DNA of 64,000 nt, taken from contig NZ_JADQTL010000009.1 of NCBI RefSeq assembly GCF_017168145.1, positions 372,001 to 436,000 of the forward strand, read 5' to 3'. This DNA is from Anaerovorax sp. IOR16. Lineage in GTDB: Bacteria; Bacillota; Clostridia; Peptostreptococcales; Anaerovoracaceae. The notes beneath the pieces are model-generated. The model was not told the DNA's origin. It saw only the letters and a program-made list of their open reading frames with translations, and did not search any database. The number at the start of each line of letters is the position of its first letter. Positions within the stretch are counted from its first letter, which is position 1. Positions 49,249 through 58,878 of this stretch are shown piece after piece. The translations under genes and the position numbers were made by a program.

Positions 49249-49794
49249 ATGAAAGCAACAGGAATAGTGAGAAGAATTGACGACCTGGGACGTGTTGTAA
49301 TCCCAAAGGAAATAAGAAGAACTATGCGAATTCGAGAGGGCGATCCACTGGAAATATATACAGACCGTGAAGGCGAAGTTATTTTAAAGAAGTATTCGCC
49401 GATCGGTGAGCTAAATGAATTTGCAGGAGATTACGCAGAAGCTGCAAGTAAATTGCTTGGTTGTACATTTATTGTTACAGATACGGATCAAATCATTGCT
49501 GTGGCAGGGGCATCAAAGAAGGAATTGTTGGAAAAACGAATTGCTAAAAAGGTAGAAACGGTTATTCATGAAAAGACAAGCCGTATCTTTGATCAGGAAG
49601 AAAAATTAGAGAATGTTACTCTAGAGACCTCAGAAGGAAGCGATTATCAAGCGCATATGATTGTGCCGATTATATCGCAAGGCGACGCAATCGGATCTGT
49701 CATTCTTATGAAAAAGGATGGAACAATACAAGATGCTGAGAAAAAAGCGGCAGAAATTGGTGCACATTTTTTAGCTCGGCAAATGGAAAATTAA
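49249..49794 (+). CDS. spoVT: Stage V sporulation protein T
   Basis: 181 residues. N-terminal AbrB-like DNA-binding domain (MKATGIVRRIDDLGRVVIPKE, then REGDPLEIYTD) and C-terminal GAF domain (residues ~60-178). Forespore regulator acting with SigG. The ATG at 49249 after AAAGGA gives the normal start; upstream in-frame starts add unrelated residues. Its N-terminus closely parallels the AbrB at 32.5 kb. Confidence 0.96.
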   Translation: MKATGIVRRIDDLGRVVIPKEIRRTMRIREGDPLEIYTDREGEVILKKYSPIGELNEFAGDYAEAASKLLGCTFIVTDTDQIIAVAGASKKELLEKRIAKKVETVIHEKTSRIFDQEEKLENVTLETSEGSDYQAHMIVPIISQGDAIGSVILMKKDGTIQDAEKKAAEIGAHFLARQMEN

Positions 49795-49810
49795 CTGAAA
49801 AAGGATTAAG

Positions 49811-49845
49811 TACGTCGGCAGTTTCTCTTGCCGACGTATTTTCTT
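49811..49845 (+). terminator. Terminator after spoVT
   Basis: TACGTCGGCA (49811-49820) pairs with TGCCGACGTA (49829-49838), then TTTTCTT. Confidence 0.88.
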
Positions 49846-49881
49846 ATCAGTACTTTTTTGTATGAAAGGAAAAGAAATATA

Positions 49882-49890
49882 TGGTATAAT
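49882..49890 (+). promoter_or_regulatory. Extended -10 promoter before the deaminase gene
   Basis: TGG followed by TATAAT (49885-49890), 33 bases before the start codon; no clear -35. Confidence 0.5.
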
Positions 49891-49922
49891 AAATCGATTA
49901 AAATAGAAAGTGAGGAACACTC

Positions 49923-51212
49923 ATGCTTTTTAAGAATATTACAGTATTAGATGAAGCATTGCAGCCGAAGGTTCATTGCTATGTAGGTATAAAAAACGAT
50001 TGCATTGATTATATTGGTAATGAGATGCCAAAGGAACAATATGGAGAAGTATTTGAGGGTGAGGGAAAATTATTAATGAGTGGTTTTGTAAACTCACATG
50101 CTCACACTCCAATGATGCTGCTTCGAGGTTATGGTGAAAATCTACCACTGCAAAGTTGGCTCAATGACCGGATTTTTCCGTTTGAAGGTAAAATCAAGAA
50201 GAGAGACGCATATTACTCCACTTTGCTTGGAATTGCAGAATCATTGCGCTATGGGATTACTTCAACTACTGATATGTATTTTTTTGGAGAATCCATTGCA
50301 AATGCTGTTTTAGAAAGCGGAGTTAAAAACAATTTAGGAGTACCGCTTATATGCTTTTCGGATCAGGATTTGTTTGATTTGGATTGCTATCAGGAAGCGA
50401 AATCTTTATTTTCAGAGTATCACAATGCTGGAAACGGCCGGCTCAAAATTGACATGAGCATTCATGGAGAATATACAAGTACTCCAAAAACAGTAATGCA
50501 AATGGCAGACTATTGTAAAGAACTAAATACAAATCTTCATGTTCATGTTTCCGAAACCAAAATAGAAGTAGAAGAATGTAAAAAACGACATCAAGGACTT
50601 ACTCCGGTACAGTATTTAAATAATCTTGGTGTTTTTGAAAATCCAACAACTGCCGCTCATTGTGTATGGCTGGAAGAGGATGATTACCAAATTTTAAAAG
50701 ATAAACAAGTAACCGTTGCTAGTTGTCCTATCAGTAATTTGAAATTGGCAAGCGGTGTTTGCAATGTGCCTCGATTATTTGAAAATGGTATTGCAATTAC
50801 AATCGGAACGGATGGAGTTGCAAGTAATAATAATTTGAATTTTTTAGAGGATATGAAGTTTTTTGCGTTGGTACATAAAGGTTGGTTTTCTGATGCAACA
50901 TTAACCAATGTTCATCAAGTATTAACGGCTGCAACGAAAGCCGGAGCCGCAGGACAGAAACGTTTTGATACAGGAAGTTTATCGGTAGGGAAAAAAGCAG
51001 ATTTAATTGTTTTGGACTTAGATGTTATTTCTATGAAGCCGATGCATGATTTAACAAATAATTTGGTTTACTCTACATCCGGCAGTGATGTTATTCTGAC
51101 TATGGTAGACGGAAAAGTACTTTACCATCGGGGAGAATTCAAGACTATCGATATAGAACGAGTTGTATATGAGGTAGAAAAGTCAAAGGAACGAATTTTA
51201 GGAGAATTATAA
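49923..51212 (+). CDS. MtaD-like amidohydrolase (5-methylthioadenosine/S-adenosylhomocysteine deaminase family)
   Basis: 429 residues, metal-dependent amidohydrolase. Metal ligands: H59 and H61 in N-S-H-A-H-T, a histidine in LHVHVSETK, a histidine in A-A-H-C-V-W, and the catalytic aspartate in GTDGVASNN. The HVSET stretch with the following E-V-E-E-C is typical of the MtaD/SAH deaminase group, which deaminates adenine nucleoside by-products of SAM use. The exact substrate is inference. Three bases before spoVB. Confidence 0.87.
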   Translation: MLFKNITVLDEALQPKVHCYVGIKNDCIDYIGNEMPKEQYGEVFEGEGKLLMSGFVNSHAHTPMMLLRGYGENLPLQSWLNDRIFPFEGKIKKRDAYYSTLLGIAESLRYGITSTTDMYFFGESIANAVLESGVKNNLGVPLICFSDQDLFDLDCYQEAKSLFSEYHNAGNGRLKIDMSIHGEYTSTPKTVMQMADYCKELNTNLHVHVSETKIEVEECKKRHQGLTPVQYLNNLGVFENPTTAAHCVWLEEDDYQILKDKQVTVASCPISNLKLASGVCNVPRLFENGIAITIGTDGVASNNNLNFLEDMKFFALVHKGWFSDATLTNVHQVLTAATKAGAAGQKRFDTGSLSVGKKADLIVLDLDVISMKPMHDLTNNLVYSTSGSDVILTMVDGKVLYHRGEFKTIDIERVVYEVEKSKERILGEL

Positions 51213-51215
51213 ACT

Positions 51216-52820
51216 ATGGCAAATAAAAAATCTTTTTTGCAAGGCGCGTTGATTTTAGGAGTGGCAGGGCTTATTATCAAAGTTTTAGGTGCGGTTTTTC
51301 GCATCCCATTAGCAAATATTATTGGAGATGACGGAATGGGATATTATCAGACCGCATATCCTATTTACGTGTTGTTTTTAACCTTGTCTACGGCTGGAAT
51401 TCCTACCGCTATTTCAAAAATGGTTGCGGAGCGTAATGCAATCGATAATCCGAAAGAAGCACATCGAATTTTTCGTGTTTCGTTCCTGCTTTTGTTTGGA
51501 ATTGGTATTGTATCTTCTGCAATTTTATTTTTCGGTGCAGATCTTATCGTAGAGCACTTAAAAAATCCAGGCGCAAAACATGCAATGATGGCGATTGCAC
51601 CGGCACTTTTGTTTGTTCCATTAATGGCAGCCTATCGAGGCTATTTTCAAGGAATGCAGAAAATGGAGCCGACGGCGGCTTCTCAGGTGGTCGAACAATT
51701 ATTTCGCGTGGTTGCCGGTTTATCTCTAGCATTGGCAATGGTTCCGAAAGGATTAGAACATGCAGCTGCTGGAGCATCCTTTGGTGCAACGGCCGGAGCC
51801 ATCGGCGGATTACTTGCTGTTGTTGCTATTTATTACGGAAACCGCAAGAAAATCCATAGGGATATGAGGCGTGACACACATAAAGGCGGTGAAGCGGCAA
51901 GTAAGATATTAATGAATATTTTTATAATTGCAGTTCCCATTACAATCGGAGCCGCAATTATGCCTATTATGAATACCATTGATGTTGGTATCGTAATGCG
52001 GCGTTTACAGGAAGCAAATTTTACGGAAAAGGCAGCAAACAGCTTGTATGGACAGCTGACAGGCATGGCGGGACCATTGATTAATTTTCCTCAAGTATTG
52101 ACCCAAGCGATTGCGATGAGCTTAGTGCCTGCAGTGGCAGCCGCGCATCGTAAAAACGATACACCATTTTTACATTATAATATTGCTATGGGATTGAGAA
52201 CAGCTATGATTATCGGTTTACCATGTGCATTTGGCCTTATGATATTATCAGAACCAATTATGTTGTTGCTGTATCCGGCTCAAAAAGCAAGTGCGGTAAG
52301 TGCAGCTCCTTGTTTGTTTGTTTTAGCGATTGGTGTTGTATTTCTATCTTCAGTACAGACGACAACTGGAATTTTGCAAGGAATCGGGAAACAGATGGTT
52401 CCGGTTATGAATCTTTTCGTTGGTGCTATTGTTAAAGTAATTCTAACCTATACCTTGACTGGGATTGAAAGCATCAATGTAAAAGGTGCTGCCATTGGTA
52501 CCGTTGCAGCATATATTGTTGCGTCCGGTCTGAATGTTTTAGCAGTAAAAAAATACACCGGTGTTCGATTTAATGTGATGATGACATGGATTAAACCCCT
52601 TATTTCTGCTTTGGTGATGGCTGAATTAGTATGGCTTACACATTTAGCTTCGGCAGATTTTATGGGAAATGCATTGTCCACTCTATTGTCGGTAATGGTT
52701 GGGGCTTGTGTATACACAGCGATGCTGTTCCTTACAAAATCAATTACGAAGGAAGAGCTTTCCATGATTCACGGTGGATCAAAATTGTCTCGGATTACTG
52801 GTAAATTTAATAAAAAATAA
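51216..52820 (+). CDS. spoVB: SpoVB/MurJ-type polysaccharide flippase
   Basis: 534 residues with about 14 membrane helices and N-terminal RIPLANIIGDDGMGYYQTAYP, typical of the MOP/PST family members SpoVB and YabM. In Bacillus SpoVB is needed for spore-cortex synthesis, probably as a lipid II flippase. It sits between spoVT and mazG as in Bacillus, where this position holds yabM, so spoVB versus yabM is uncertain. Starts directly after the deaminase stop. Confidence 0.87.
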   Translation: MANKKSFLQGALILGVAGLIIKVLGAVFRIPLANIIGDDGMGYYQTAYPIYVLFLTLSTAGIPTAISKMVAERNAIDNPKEAHRIFRVSFLLLFGIGIVSSAILFFGADLIVEHLKNPGAKHAMMAIAPALLFVPLMAAYRGYFQGMQKMEPTAASQVVEQLFRVVAGLSLALAMVPKGLEHAAAGASFGATAGAIGGLLAVVAIYYGNRKKIHRDMRRDTHKGGEAASKILMNIFIIAVPITIGAAIMPIMNTIDVGIVMRRLQEANFTEKAANSLYGQLTGMAGPLINFPQVLTQAIAMSLVPAVAAAHRKNDTPFLHYNIAMGLRTAMIIGLPCAFGLMILSEPIMLLLYPAQKASAVSAAPCLFVLAIGVVFLSSVQTTTGILQGIGKQMVPVMNLFVGAIVKVILTYTLTGIESINVKGAAIGTVAAYIVASGLNVLAVKKYTGVRFNVMMTWIKPLISALVMAELVWLTHLASADFMGNALSTLLSVMVGACVYTAMLFLTKSITKEELSMIHGGSKLSRITGKFNKK

Positions 52821-52883
52821 GAAGTAAATAAAAAAATGTATAGAATCTTTAAGAATTTACATGATAAAAGAGAGGATATGACA

Positions 52884-53717
52884 ATGTATGAAGAACTTTA
52901 TGAGACTGGAAAAACAGCAGAAGAAGCTGTTGGGAGATTAAAAAAAATTATACATGTGCTTCGAGGTGAAAATGGTTGTCCTTGGGATCGTGTTCAGACT
53001 CATAGCACATTGCGTCGTTGTATGATTGAAGAAGCATACGAAGTTATTGAGGCAATTGATAATCAGGATTTTAATAATTTGGAAGAAGAGTTAGGCGATG
53101 TACTTCTTCAGGTTGTAATGCATAGTGAAATTGGAGAAGAAGAAGGGAACTTGCATTTAACGGCAATCGCAAACCGAGAATGTGAGAAAATGCTACGTCG
53201 GCACCCCCACGTTTTTGGTAAAAAAAACGCTGTTTTTTCCAACAATCATGCAGAAAGTATTGACAATGTACTTGAAAAATGGGAAAATGTGAAAAGAAAA
53301 GAGCATGGCGTTGTTTCTCGCACTGAATCTATGAGAAACATACCAAAGGCCTTACCTGCTTTATTGCGAAGTGAAAAGATTCAAAAAAAAGCAGCAGAGG
53401 TTGGGTTTGATTGGGATCAGGTAGAGGATGCTTTTGCTAAGGTTAAAGAAGAAACCTTGGAGCTTTTGGAAATATACGAAGGAATTGACAAGAATCGCAT
53501 AAAGGAAGAGGTTGGTGATTTACTTTTTGCGGTTGTCAATGTAGCTCGATTCTTAGGTATAGATCCAGAGGATGCATTAAATGGTACTTCACAGAAGTTT
53601 ATTGAACGTTTTGAGTTCATTGAATCAACAGCAGAAGCACAGGGACGAAAGCTGGACGAAATGAGCTTGCAGGAGATGGACAAGCTGTGGGACGAAGCAA
53701 AGCTAAAGAAGAAATGA
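52884..53717 (+). CDS. mazG: Nucleoside triphosphate pyrophosphohydrolase MazG
   Basis: 277 residues. Two MazG α-helical domains: the first with CPWDRVQTHSTLRRCMIEEAYEV and EELGDVLLQVV, the second with K-E-E-T-L-E-L and EEVGDLLFAVVNVARF. It removes non-canonical or excess NTPs. The Bacillus YabN fuses an N-terminal tetrapyrrole-methylase domain that is absent here. ATG at 52884 is preferred, seven bases after AGAGGA; 52836 and 52878 are in-frame alternatives. Confidence 0.93.
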   Translation: MYEELYETGKTAEEAVGRLKKIIHVLRGENGCPWDRVQTHSTLRRCMIEEAYEVIEAIDNQDFNNLEEELGDVLLQVVMHSEIGEEEGNLHLTAIANRECEKMLRRHPHVFGKKNAVFSNNHAESIDNVLEKWENVKRKEHGVVSRTESMRNIPKALPALLRSEKIQKKAAEVGFDWDQVEDAFAKVKEETLELLEIYEGIDKNRIKEEVGDLLFAVVNVARFLGIDPEDALNGTSQKFIERFEFIESTAEAQGRKLDEMSLQEMDKLWDEAKLKKK

Positions 53718-53761
53718 TGTTCTTTTATTAAAATTAGTGGATTTTTAAGGAGGTTGTGTTC

Positions 53762-54043
53762 GTGAATAAAGCTGAATTAATTGCTAGCGTAGCAGAGAAA
53801 ACGGGTTTTACCAAAAAAGATGCTGAGGTTGCTGTAAATGCATTCGTAGCAAGTATTGAAGATGCTCTTGTAAAGGGTGATAAGGTGCAGCTCATTGGCT
53901 TTGGAACTTTTGAAACTAGACAGAGAAAAGCTAGACAGGGAAGAAACCCAAGAAAGCCTGGCGAAGTAATAAAAATTGCTGCTGCTAAGGCTCCTGTATT
54001 TAAAGCTGGCAAAGCGTTAAAGGATGCAGTAAATAGACCATAA
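53762..54043 (+). CDS. hup: HU-family DNA-binding protein
   Basis: 93 residues. [20 protein letters not shown] start and the DNA-binding arm region [23 protein letters not shown]. Nucleoid-organising homodimer. A GTG start at 53762 with AAGGAGG eight bases upstream fits the family N-terminus; GTG at 53756 is too close to the site. Confidence 0.96.
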   Translation: MNKAELIASVAEKTGFTKKDAEVAVNAFVASIEDALVKGDKVQLIGFGTFETRQRKARQGRNPRKPGEVIKIAAAKAPVFKAGKALKDAVNRP

Positions 54044-54049
54044 ATGAAA

Positions 54050-54076
54050 GAGCAGGGTTTCTGCTCTTTTTTATAT
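54050..54076 (+). terminator. Terminator after hup
   Basis: AAAGAGCAG (54050-54058) pairs with CTGCTCTTT, followed by TTTTT. Confidence 0.9.
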
Positions 54077-54176
54077 AATAGAAAACATTGTTTCCTATGT
54101 ATATAAAATCGGGATGTGCAGAGGGGTGTTCCCTTCGTAAGAACCCATATATCATAAAAGGGATAAAGGTAAAATT

Positions 54177-54416
54177 ATGCGAATCGACAAATATTTAAAA
54201 AATTCACGTTTGATAAAACGAAGAACAGTAGCAAAGGAAGCTTGTGAACAGGAACGAATTTTAATCAATGATAAGGTGGCAAAACCGGGGAGTGAAGTAA
54301 ATGTTGGTGATGTCATTTGGATTCGATTTGGTAATTCAGAACTAAAAGTAAAAGTCAAGGCAGTATTAGAGCATGTGACAAAGGAAACAGCTGCTGAAAT
54401 GTATGAAATTATTTAG
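54177..54416 (+). CDS. rqcP: S4-domain ribosome quality-control factor RqcP
   Basis: 79 residues, a single S4 RNA-binding domain (MRIDKYLKNSRLIKRRTVAKEAC, then ILINDKVAKPGSEVNVGD). RqcP (YabO) works with RqcH on obstructed 50S subunits to add alanine tails. Its place after mazG agrees with Bacillus, with hup inserted here. Confidence 0.93.
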   Translation: MRIDKYLKNSRLIKRRTVAKEACEQERILINDKVAKPGSEVNVGDVIWIRFGNSELKVKVKAVLEHVTKETAAEMYEII

Positions 54417-54424
54417 AATAGAAT

Positions 54425-54468
54425 AAAAAAGGCTGCGATTGTATGAGATACAAAAACGCAGCTTTTTT
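54425..54468. terminator. Bidirectional terminator between rqcP and citrate synthase
   Basis: AAAAAAGGCTGCG pairs with CGCAGCTTTTTT (one bulged G). Confidence 0.8.
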
Positions 54469-54509
54469 AATGTCTGAAATACCTTCTCAATGATAGAAAG
54501 ATAATTATG

Positions 54510-55904
54510 TTATTTACGATCCGCTAATGGGATATAAGGAATTATTTGTTTTACGCACTGATATGCAGGTCGCATAATACGCCCACCGGCAACCAGCTCC
54601 TCTATACGGTGCGCACACCATCCAGAGATACGAGAAGCCGCAAAGATTGGAGTAGCGATCTCTACGGGGATATTTAAGGCATCATAAACGAAACCAGAGT
54701 AAAGGTCTACGTTTGCAGGCATTGGTTTATCTACGCCCTTTACTTCACAAAAAAGTTGAGGAGCTCTTTTTTCAATAAAATCAAATAGCATAAAATCATC
54801 TATAAGATTTTTATCTTCGGCAAGTTTTTTCGCCATACTTTTTAATAAGGTGGCTCTAGGGTCCGAAATTGTATAAACAGCATGCCCCAAACCGTAGATT
54901 AATCCGGTATGGTCGTTTGCTTCACCTTTTAATATTTTAATAAGATATTCTTCCACTTCTTTGTAATTAGTAATGTCCTTTACGTTTGACCGAATGTTTT
55001 GCATCATTCGAATGACTTCTACATTGGCACCCCCGTGCTTTGGTCCCTTTAGAGAACCAACAGCAGCAGCAATTGCTGCATAGGTATCGGTTCCGGTAGA
55101 AGTAACAAGATGTGTTGTAAAGGATGAGTTGTTGCCTCCGCCGTGCTCAGCGTGTAAAATCATACATAGATCCAATAATTTTGCTTCAAGATCGGTGTAT
55201 TCTTTGCTTGGACGAATCATTCGCAGAATATTTTCTGCAGTGCTTTTTGAAGGATCCGGATAGTGAATATGAAGGCTTTCATTGTCAAAATAATTTTTCT
55301 TTGCCTGGTATCCATAAGCAACCAGTGACGGAAAATAACCGATTAGATTAATGGATTGTCGAAGAACATTTGCCACAGAAACATCATCTGGATTTGGATC
55401 GTACGAGTAAAGGGTCAGAATGCTACGTCCCAGCTTGTTCATAATACTATGGCTGGGTGACATTAAAATGGTATCTCTGGTAAAACCGGAGGGCAGATCA
55501 CGTTTTGAGCCTAATACCTCTTTATATTCTTCTAATGCTTTTGTAGTTGGTAATTCACCAAATAGTAAAAGATAACTCGTTTCTTCATAGCCAAAACGGT
55601 TCTCTTTCAGACAATTGTGTACAATGTCTTCTACGTCAATTCCACGATAAAAGAGCTTGCCATGAATCGGTACTTTAACTCCTTGATCATTGACTTCGTA
55701 GCCTTGTACATCACCAACATTGGTAAGACCGACAACAACACCGGCACCGTTTGCATTACGAAGACCACGTTTGACATAATCATATTTACCATATAGAGAA
55801 TTGTCTATCTCATTATTTTGTTGCAATCGCTGCGCCATACTTTTTACAAATACTTCTTCCAAATAACTTGGTTTGGAATGAACGCTATGTATATAATGCC
55901 TCAA
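54510..55904 (-). CDS. gltA: Citrate synthase
   Basis: 464 residues, longer than typical type I enzymes because of an N-terminal extension, as in other Clostridia. Catalytic blocks: HAEHGGGNNSSF (His), GHAVYTISDPRA (His) and the later VDLYSGFVYDALNIP with the Asp position. It condenses acetyl-CoA and oxaloacetate. AAAGGAGG precedes the start. It has its own minus-strand promoter and no neighbouring TCA genes, so its role is probably biosynthetic (glutamate). Confidence 0.93.
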   Translation of the reverse strand: MRHYIHSVHSKPSYLEEVFVKSMAQRLQQNNEIDNSLYGKYDYVKRGLRNANGAGVVVGLTNVGDVQGYEVNDQGVKVPIHGKLFYRGIDVEDIVHNCLKENRFGYEETSYLLLFGELPTTKALEEYKEVLGSKRDLPSGFTRDTILMSPSHSIMNKLGRSILTLYSYDPNPDDVSVANVLRQSINLIGYFPSLVAYGYQAKKNYFDNESLHIHYPDPSKSTAENILRMIRPSKEYTDLEAKLLDLCMILHAEHGGGNNSSFTTHLVTSTGTDTYAAIAAAVGSLKGPKHGGANVEVIRMMQNIRSNVKDITNYKEVEEYLIKILKGEANDHTGLIYGLGHAVYTISDPRATLLKSMAKKLAEDKNLIDDFMLFDFIEKRAPQLFCEVKGVDKPMPANVDLYSGFVYDALNIPVEIATPIFAASRISGWCAHRIEELVAGGRIMRPAYQCVKQIIPYIPLADRK

Positions 55905-55940
55905 AAGAGAAACCTCCTTTAAAATTAATATTTAAATTTA

Positions 55941-55969
55941 ATTATAATACAAAAAAATACAATGGACAA
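55941..55969 (-). promoter_or_regulatory. Promoter of citrate synthase
   Basis: On the minus strand TTGTCC (55964-55969), 17-bp spacer, TATAAT (55941-55946). Confidence 0.7.
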
Positions 55970-56171
55970 TACAATTTACATGTCATTAAAAAAAAAGACG
56001 AAAAATATATGGCTGCAAGCAAAATTTGAAATCGGATAAAATATGTTTAAAAAGTGTTTATTTAAAATATTAATATTTTTTAAATAATTTTATATTAAAA
56101 CTTTAAAGCACACAAAAAACAACAGTCTTCGTATATATTTAAGGCAAATAAAAAAAGGAGGAATATTTTTT

Positions 56172-57596
56172 ATGAAAAATAGTACAAAAAAGCCATCGTT
56201 TGGTGTCGCACTATTAATTGTAACGTTCTTATTTGTGATCATTATTGCTCAAGTATTAGTAGCCGGAAGTCCGGATATTCATTTGACTCTGGTATTTTCG
56301 ATTACATTTGCAGTATTACTTTTGATGATGACAGGAACAAAATGGTCAGTCGTTGAAGAAGGAATTATGCATGGATGTAAGATTGCAACGGTACCGATGC
56401 TTATTTTAATGTTCATTGGTATGCTTATTCCTGCACTGATTGCATCCGGTACCATTCCTGCACTAATCTATTATGGGTTAAAAATGATTAATCCATCTGT
56501 CTTTCTTTTAACAACCGCATTAATTTGTGCAGTTTCGTCAGTCTGTACAGGTAGCAGTTATACAACAGGGGGAACTTTTGGAGTTGCATTCATGGGAATC
56601 AGCGTAGGTCTTGGAATTCCGCCTGCATTGACTGCAGGTGCAGTTATTTCTGGTGCGGTAATTGGAGATAAGCTTTCTCCGCTTTCAGACTCCACGAATT
56701 TAGCCGCAGGTGTCTGTGAAACAAATTTATTTGCACACATTAAAAGCATGCTTTATACAACCATTCCTGCATTTATTATTTCCCTGATTATTTATACGGT
56801 ATTGGGCATGAGATACAGCGCAGACTCAATTGACACAACGGCAGTGGATGCTATTTTAAAAGGTATCGTAGATAATTTTAATGTTTCACCGCTTTATACG
56901 CTAATCAGCTTAATTCCTTTGGCTGCTGTTGTATTTATGGCAGTGAAAAAAGTCAGCGCGCTTGCAGCGATGATTATAGCAGCAATTATTGCAATGGTTA
57001 TCGCTATGATTATGCAAGGATACAGTATCTTAGAAATGATGTCCTTTATGAACTATGGATTTACGATTGATACCGGAGTAGCTGATGTTGATAAGCTTTT
57101 GAATCGAGGCGGTATTCAGGCTATGATGTGGACCGTATCTTTAGGTTATTTAGGGCTTTCTTACGGTGGTATTCTTGAAATTACCGGTACATTGGAATCA
57201 TTAATTAATAAGATGGAAAGCTTGACAAAAAATGCAAGAAATCTTATTATCACACATATTTTCTCTTCCATTCTTGTTAATATTATTTCAGCAAGTCAAT
57301 ACGTTGCAATCATCATTCCGGGGAGAATGTACTTACCTGCTTATAAGAAAATCGGTATTCGAACTGACGTTGCTTCCAGAACTTGTGAGGATTCCGGTAC
57401 AGTAACTTCTCCTTTGGTTCCTTGGGGACTTTGCGGTGTATTCTTTACAGGGACACTTGGAGTAAATACGATGGAATATCTTCCTTTCGCGTTCCTATGT
57501 TACCTGACACCAGTCGTTGCTGTTATTTATGCACTTACAGGTAAATTTATATGGAAAGAAAGTGTTACAGAATTGAAAGAAAAGGCAGCGGTATAA
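56172..57596 (+). CDS. NhaC family antiporter, probable substrate transporter of the amidohydrolase cluster
   Basis: 474 residues, ~12 membrane segments. Hallmark IGDKLSPLSDSTNLAAG near residues 162-178, and E-D-S-G-T-V-T-S-P-L-V-P-W near 405. AAAGGAGG precedes the ATG. The next gene, an M20 peptidase, starts six bases after its stop. Because it leads a group of hydrolase genes, it may exchange an organic or amino-acid substrate for Na+ or H+, as other NhaC members do; this is inference. Confidence 0.88.
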   Translation: MKNSTKKPSFGVALLIVTFLFVIIIAQVLVAGSPDIHLTLVFSITFAVLLLMMTGTKWSVVEEGIMHGCKIATVPMLILMFIGMLIPALIASGTIPALIYYGLKMINPSVFLLTTALICAVSSVCTGSSYTTGGTFGVAFMGISVGLGIPPALTAGAVISGAVIGDKLSPLSDSTNLAAGVCETNLFAHIKSMLYTTIPAFIISLIIYTVLGMRYSADSIDTTAVDAILKGIVDNFNVSPLYTLISLIPLAAVVFMAVKKVSALAAMIIAAIIAMVIAMIMQGYSILEMMSFMNYGFTIDTGVADVDKLLNRGGIQAMMWTVSLGYLGLSYGGILEITGTLESLINKMESLTKNARNLIITHIFSSILVNIISASQYVAIIIPGRMYLPAYKKIGIRTDVASRTCEDSGTVTSPLVPWGLCGVFFTGTLGVNTMEYLPFAFLCYLTPVVAVIYALTGKFIWKESVTELKEKAAV

Positions 57597-57601
57597 CAAA
57601 G

Positions 57602-58792
57602 ATGTATAAAATAAACAAAGAAGAAACAACAAAATTATTATTGGATTTGGTGTCCATAGAAAGTCCATATTTTGAAGAAGATACTGTAATGGAATATGTA
57701 TGCAATTGGTTTCACAAACACAACATAAATGCTTTTCTTCATGAATATCATGAAGAAAAGGTAACCGGATTTAAAGGGAAAAATATACTGATTCAACTAG
57801 ATGGTCAAAAACCGGGTCCTACCATTTGTTTGAACGGACATTTGGATACCGTTAAATTATGTAATGGATGGACTGCGAACCCTAAGGGTGAAATTCGTGG
57901 AGATCGTCTTTATGGAGTTGGAGTCTTAGATATGAAATCCGGATGTGCAGCAACCATGATGGCACTAAAGGCTTTTTCTGAAAATCATAAGGAGTTTAAT
58001 GGTAAAATTATATCTACCTATGTTTCAGTTGAAGAAGGACCTTATGGAATGGGAACCAATGCCCTAATCGAAGATGGATATTTAGATCATGTTGATTTCT
58101 CGATTATTACGGAACCAAGCGCTGGTTTCACAGGAAAACCGTTTCCTGATGTCTGCCTTGGTGCAAGAGGAGGATATGGCTTAGAAATTGAGTTCTTTGG
58201 TGTATCGGCACATGCTGCAATTCCAGAACTCGGTGTCAATGCAGCAGAGGCAGCCTCAAAAGTCATTTGTGAATTTCAAAATGTAGATTACGTTAATGAT
58301 ACATATCTAGGAAAAGGTTCTTTGTGCGTGGTAGCAGTGGAATCTGACGGTGGTGCATGCAGCGTTCCTGATTATGCGAAGGTGAAACTCTTTTGGCATA
58401 TAGTTGTTGGTGAAAGTGAGAAAACTATTACAGAAGAAATTGAAAAAGCCATCAAAAGAGCAGGTGTTACATGTGACTATACCATTCGTTTTCGTGAAGC
58501 ACCTTCTGAAGGATCTAAGGGATTTATGCCATATACCATTACTGGGGAGGAGCCTATGGCGAAGGAGTTCATAGAAACAATTGAAGAAGTATGTGAAAAA
58601 ACTCCTAGTAAATCTTATTTTCAAAGCATTGGGGACTTTAACTATTTGGGTTCCAGATTAGGCGCTCCGGCAGTGATTTTTGGCGCTGAAGGTAAAAACT
58701 TTCATGGAAGTGATGAGTACGTAGAATTGGATTCTGTCGTAAAAACAGCTCAAGTTGTTTATGCATTTCTTGAAAAGATGCTTTGTGTTTAA
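57602..58792 (+). CDS. M20 family metallopeptidase (ArgE/DapE type)
   Basis: 396 residues. Zinc ligands and catalytic residues: GHLDTVKLC (His, Asp), G-V-G-V-L-D-M-K-S-G (Asp), VSVEEGPYGMG (Glu-Glu), S-I-I-T-E-P (Glu) and the C-terminal G-K-N-F-H-G-S-D-E-Y (His). It removes acyl groups from amino acids or cleaves dipeptides; the substrate is unknown. The dimerisation lid is present in the middle. Start ATG 57602, six bases after the NhaC stop. A short hairpin GGGAAGAC/GTCTTCCC follows at 58811-58833. Confidence 0.88.
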   Translation: MYKINKEETTKLLLDLVSIESPYFEEDTVMEYVCNWFHKHNINAFLHEYHEEKVTGFKGKNILIQLDGQKPGPTICLNGHLDTVKLCNGWTANPKGEIRGDRLYGVGVLDMKSGCAATMMALKAFSENHKEFNGKIISTYVSVEEGPYGMGTNALIEDGYLDHVDFSIITEPSAGFTGKPFPDVCLGARGGYGLEIEFFGVSAHAAIPELGVNAAEAASKVICEFQNVDYVNDTYLGKGSLCVVAVESDGGACSVPDYAKVKLFWHIVVGESEKTITEEIEKAIKRAGVTCDYTIRFREAPSEGSKGFMPYTITGEEPMAKEFIETIEEVCEKTPSKSYFQSIGDFNYLGSRLGAPAVIFGAEGKNFHGSDEYVELDSVVKTAQVVYAFLEKMLCV

Positions 58793-58878
58793 TTCTATTT
58801 AAAGTAAAAGGGAAGACAGATAAGTCTTCCCTTTTCATAGTGAAATAGGTAATAATGTATAATATGGAGGAATGGCTT

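Noticed and set aside
54101-54165. Hairpin GGGTGTTC/GAACCC before rqcP as a riboswitch
   Set aside because: Short, imperfect and without further structure; not enough to call a regulatory RNA.
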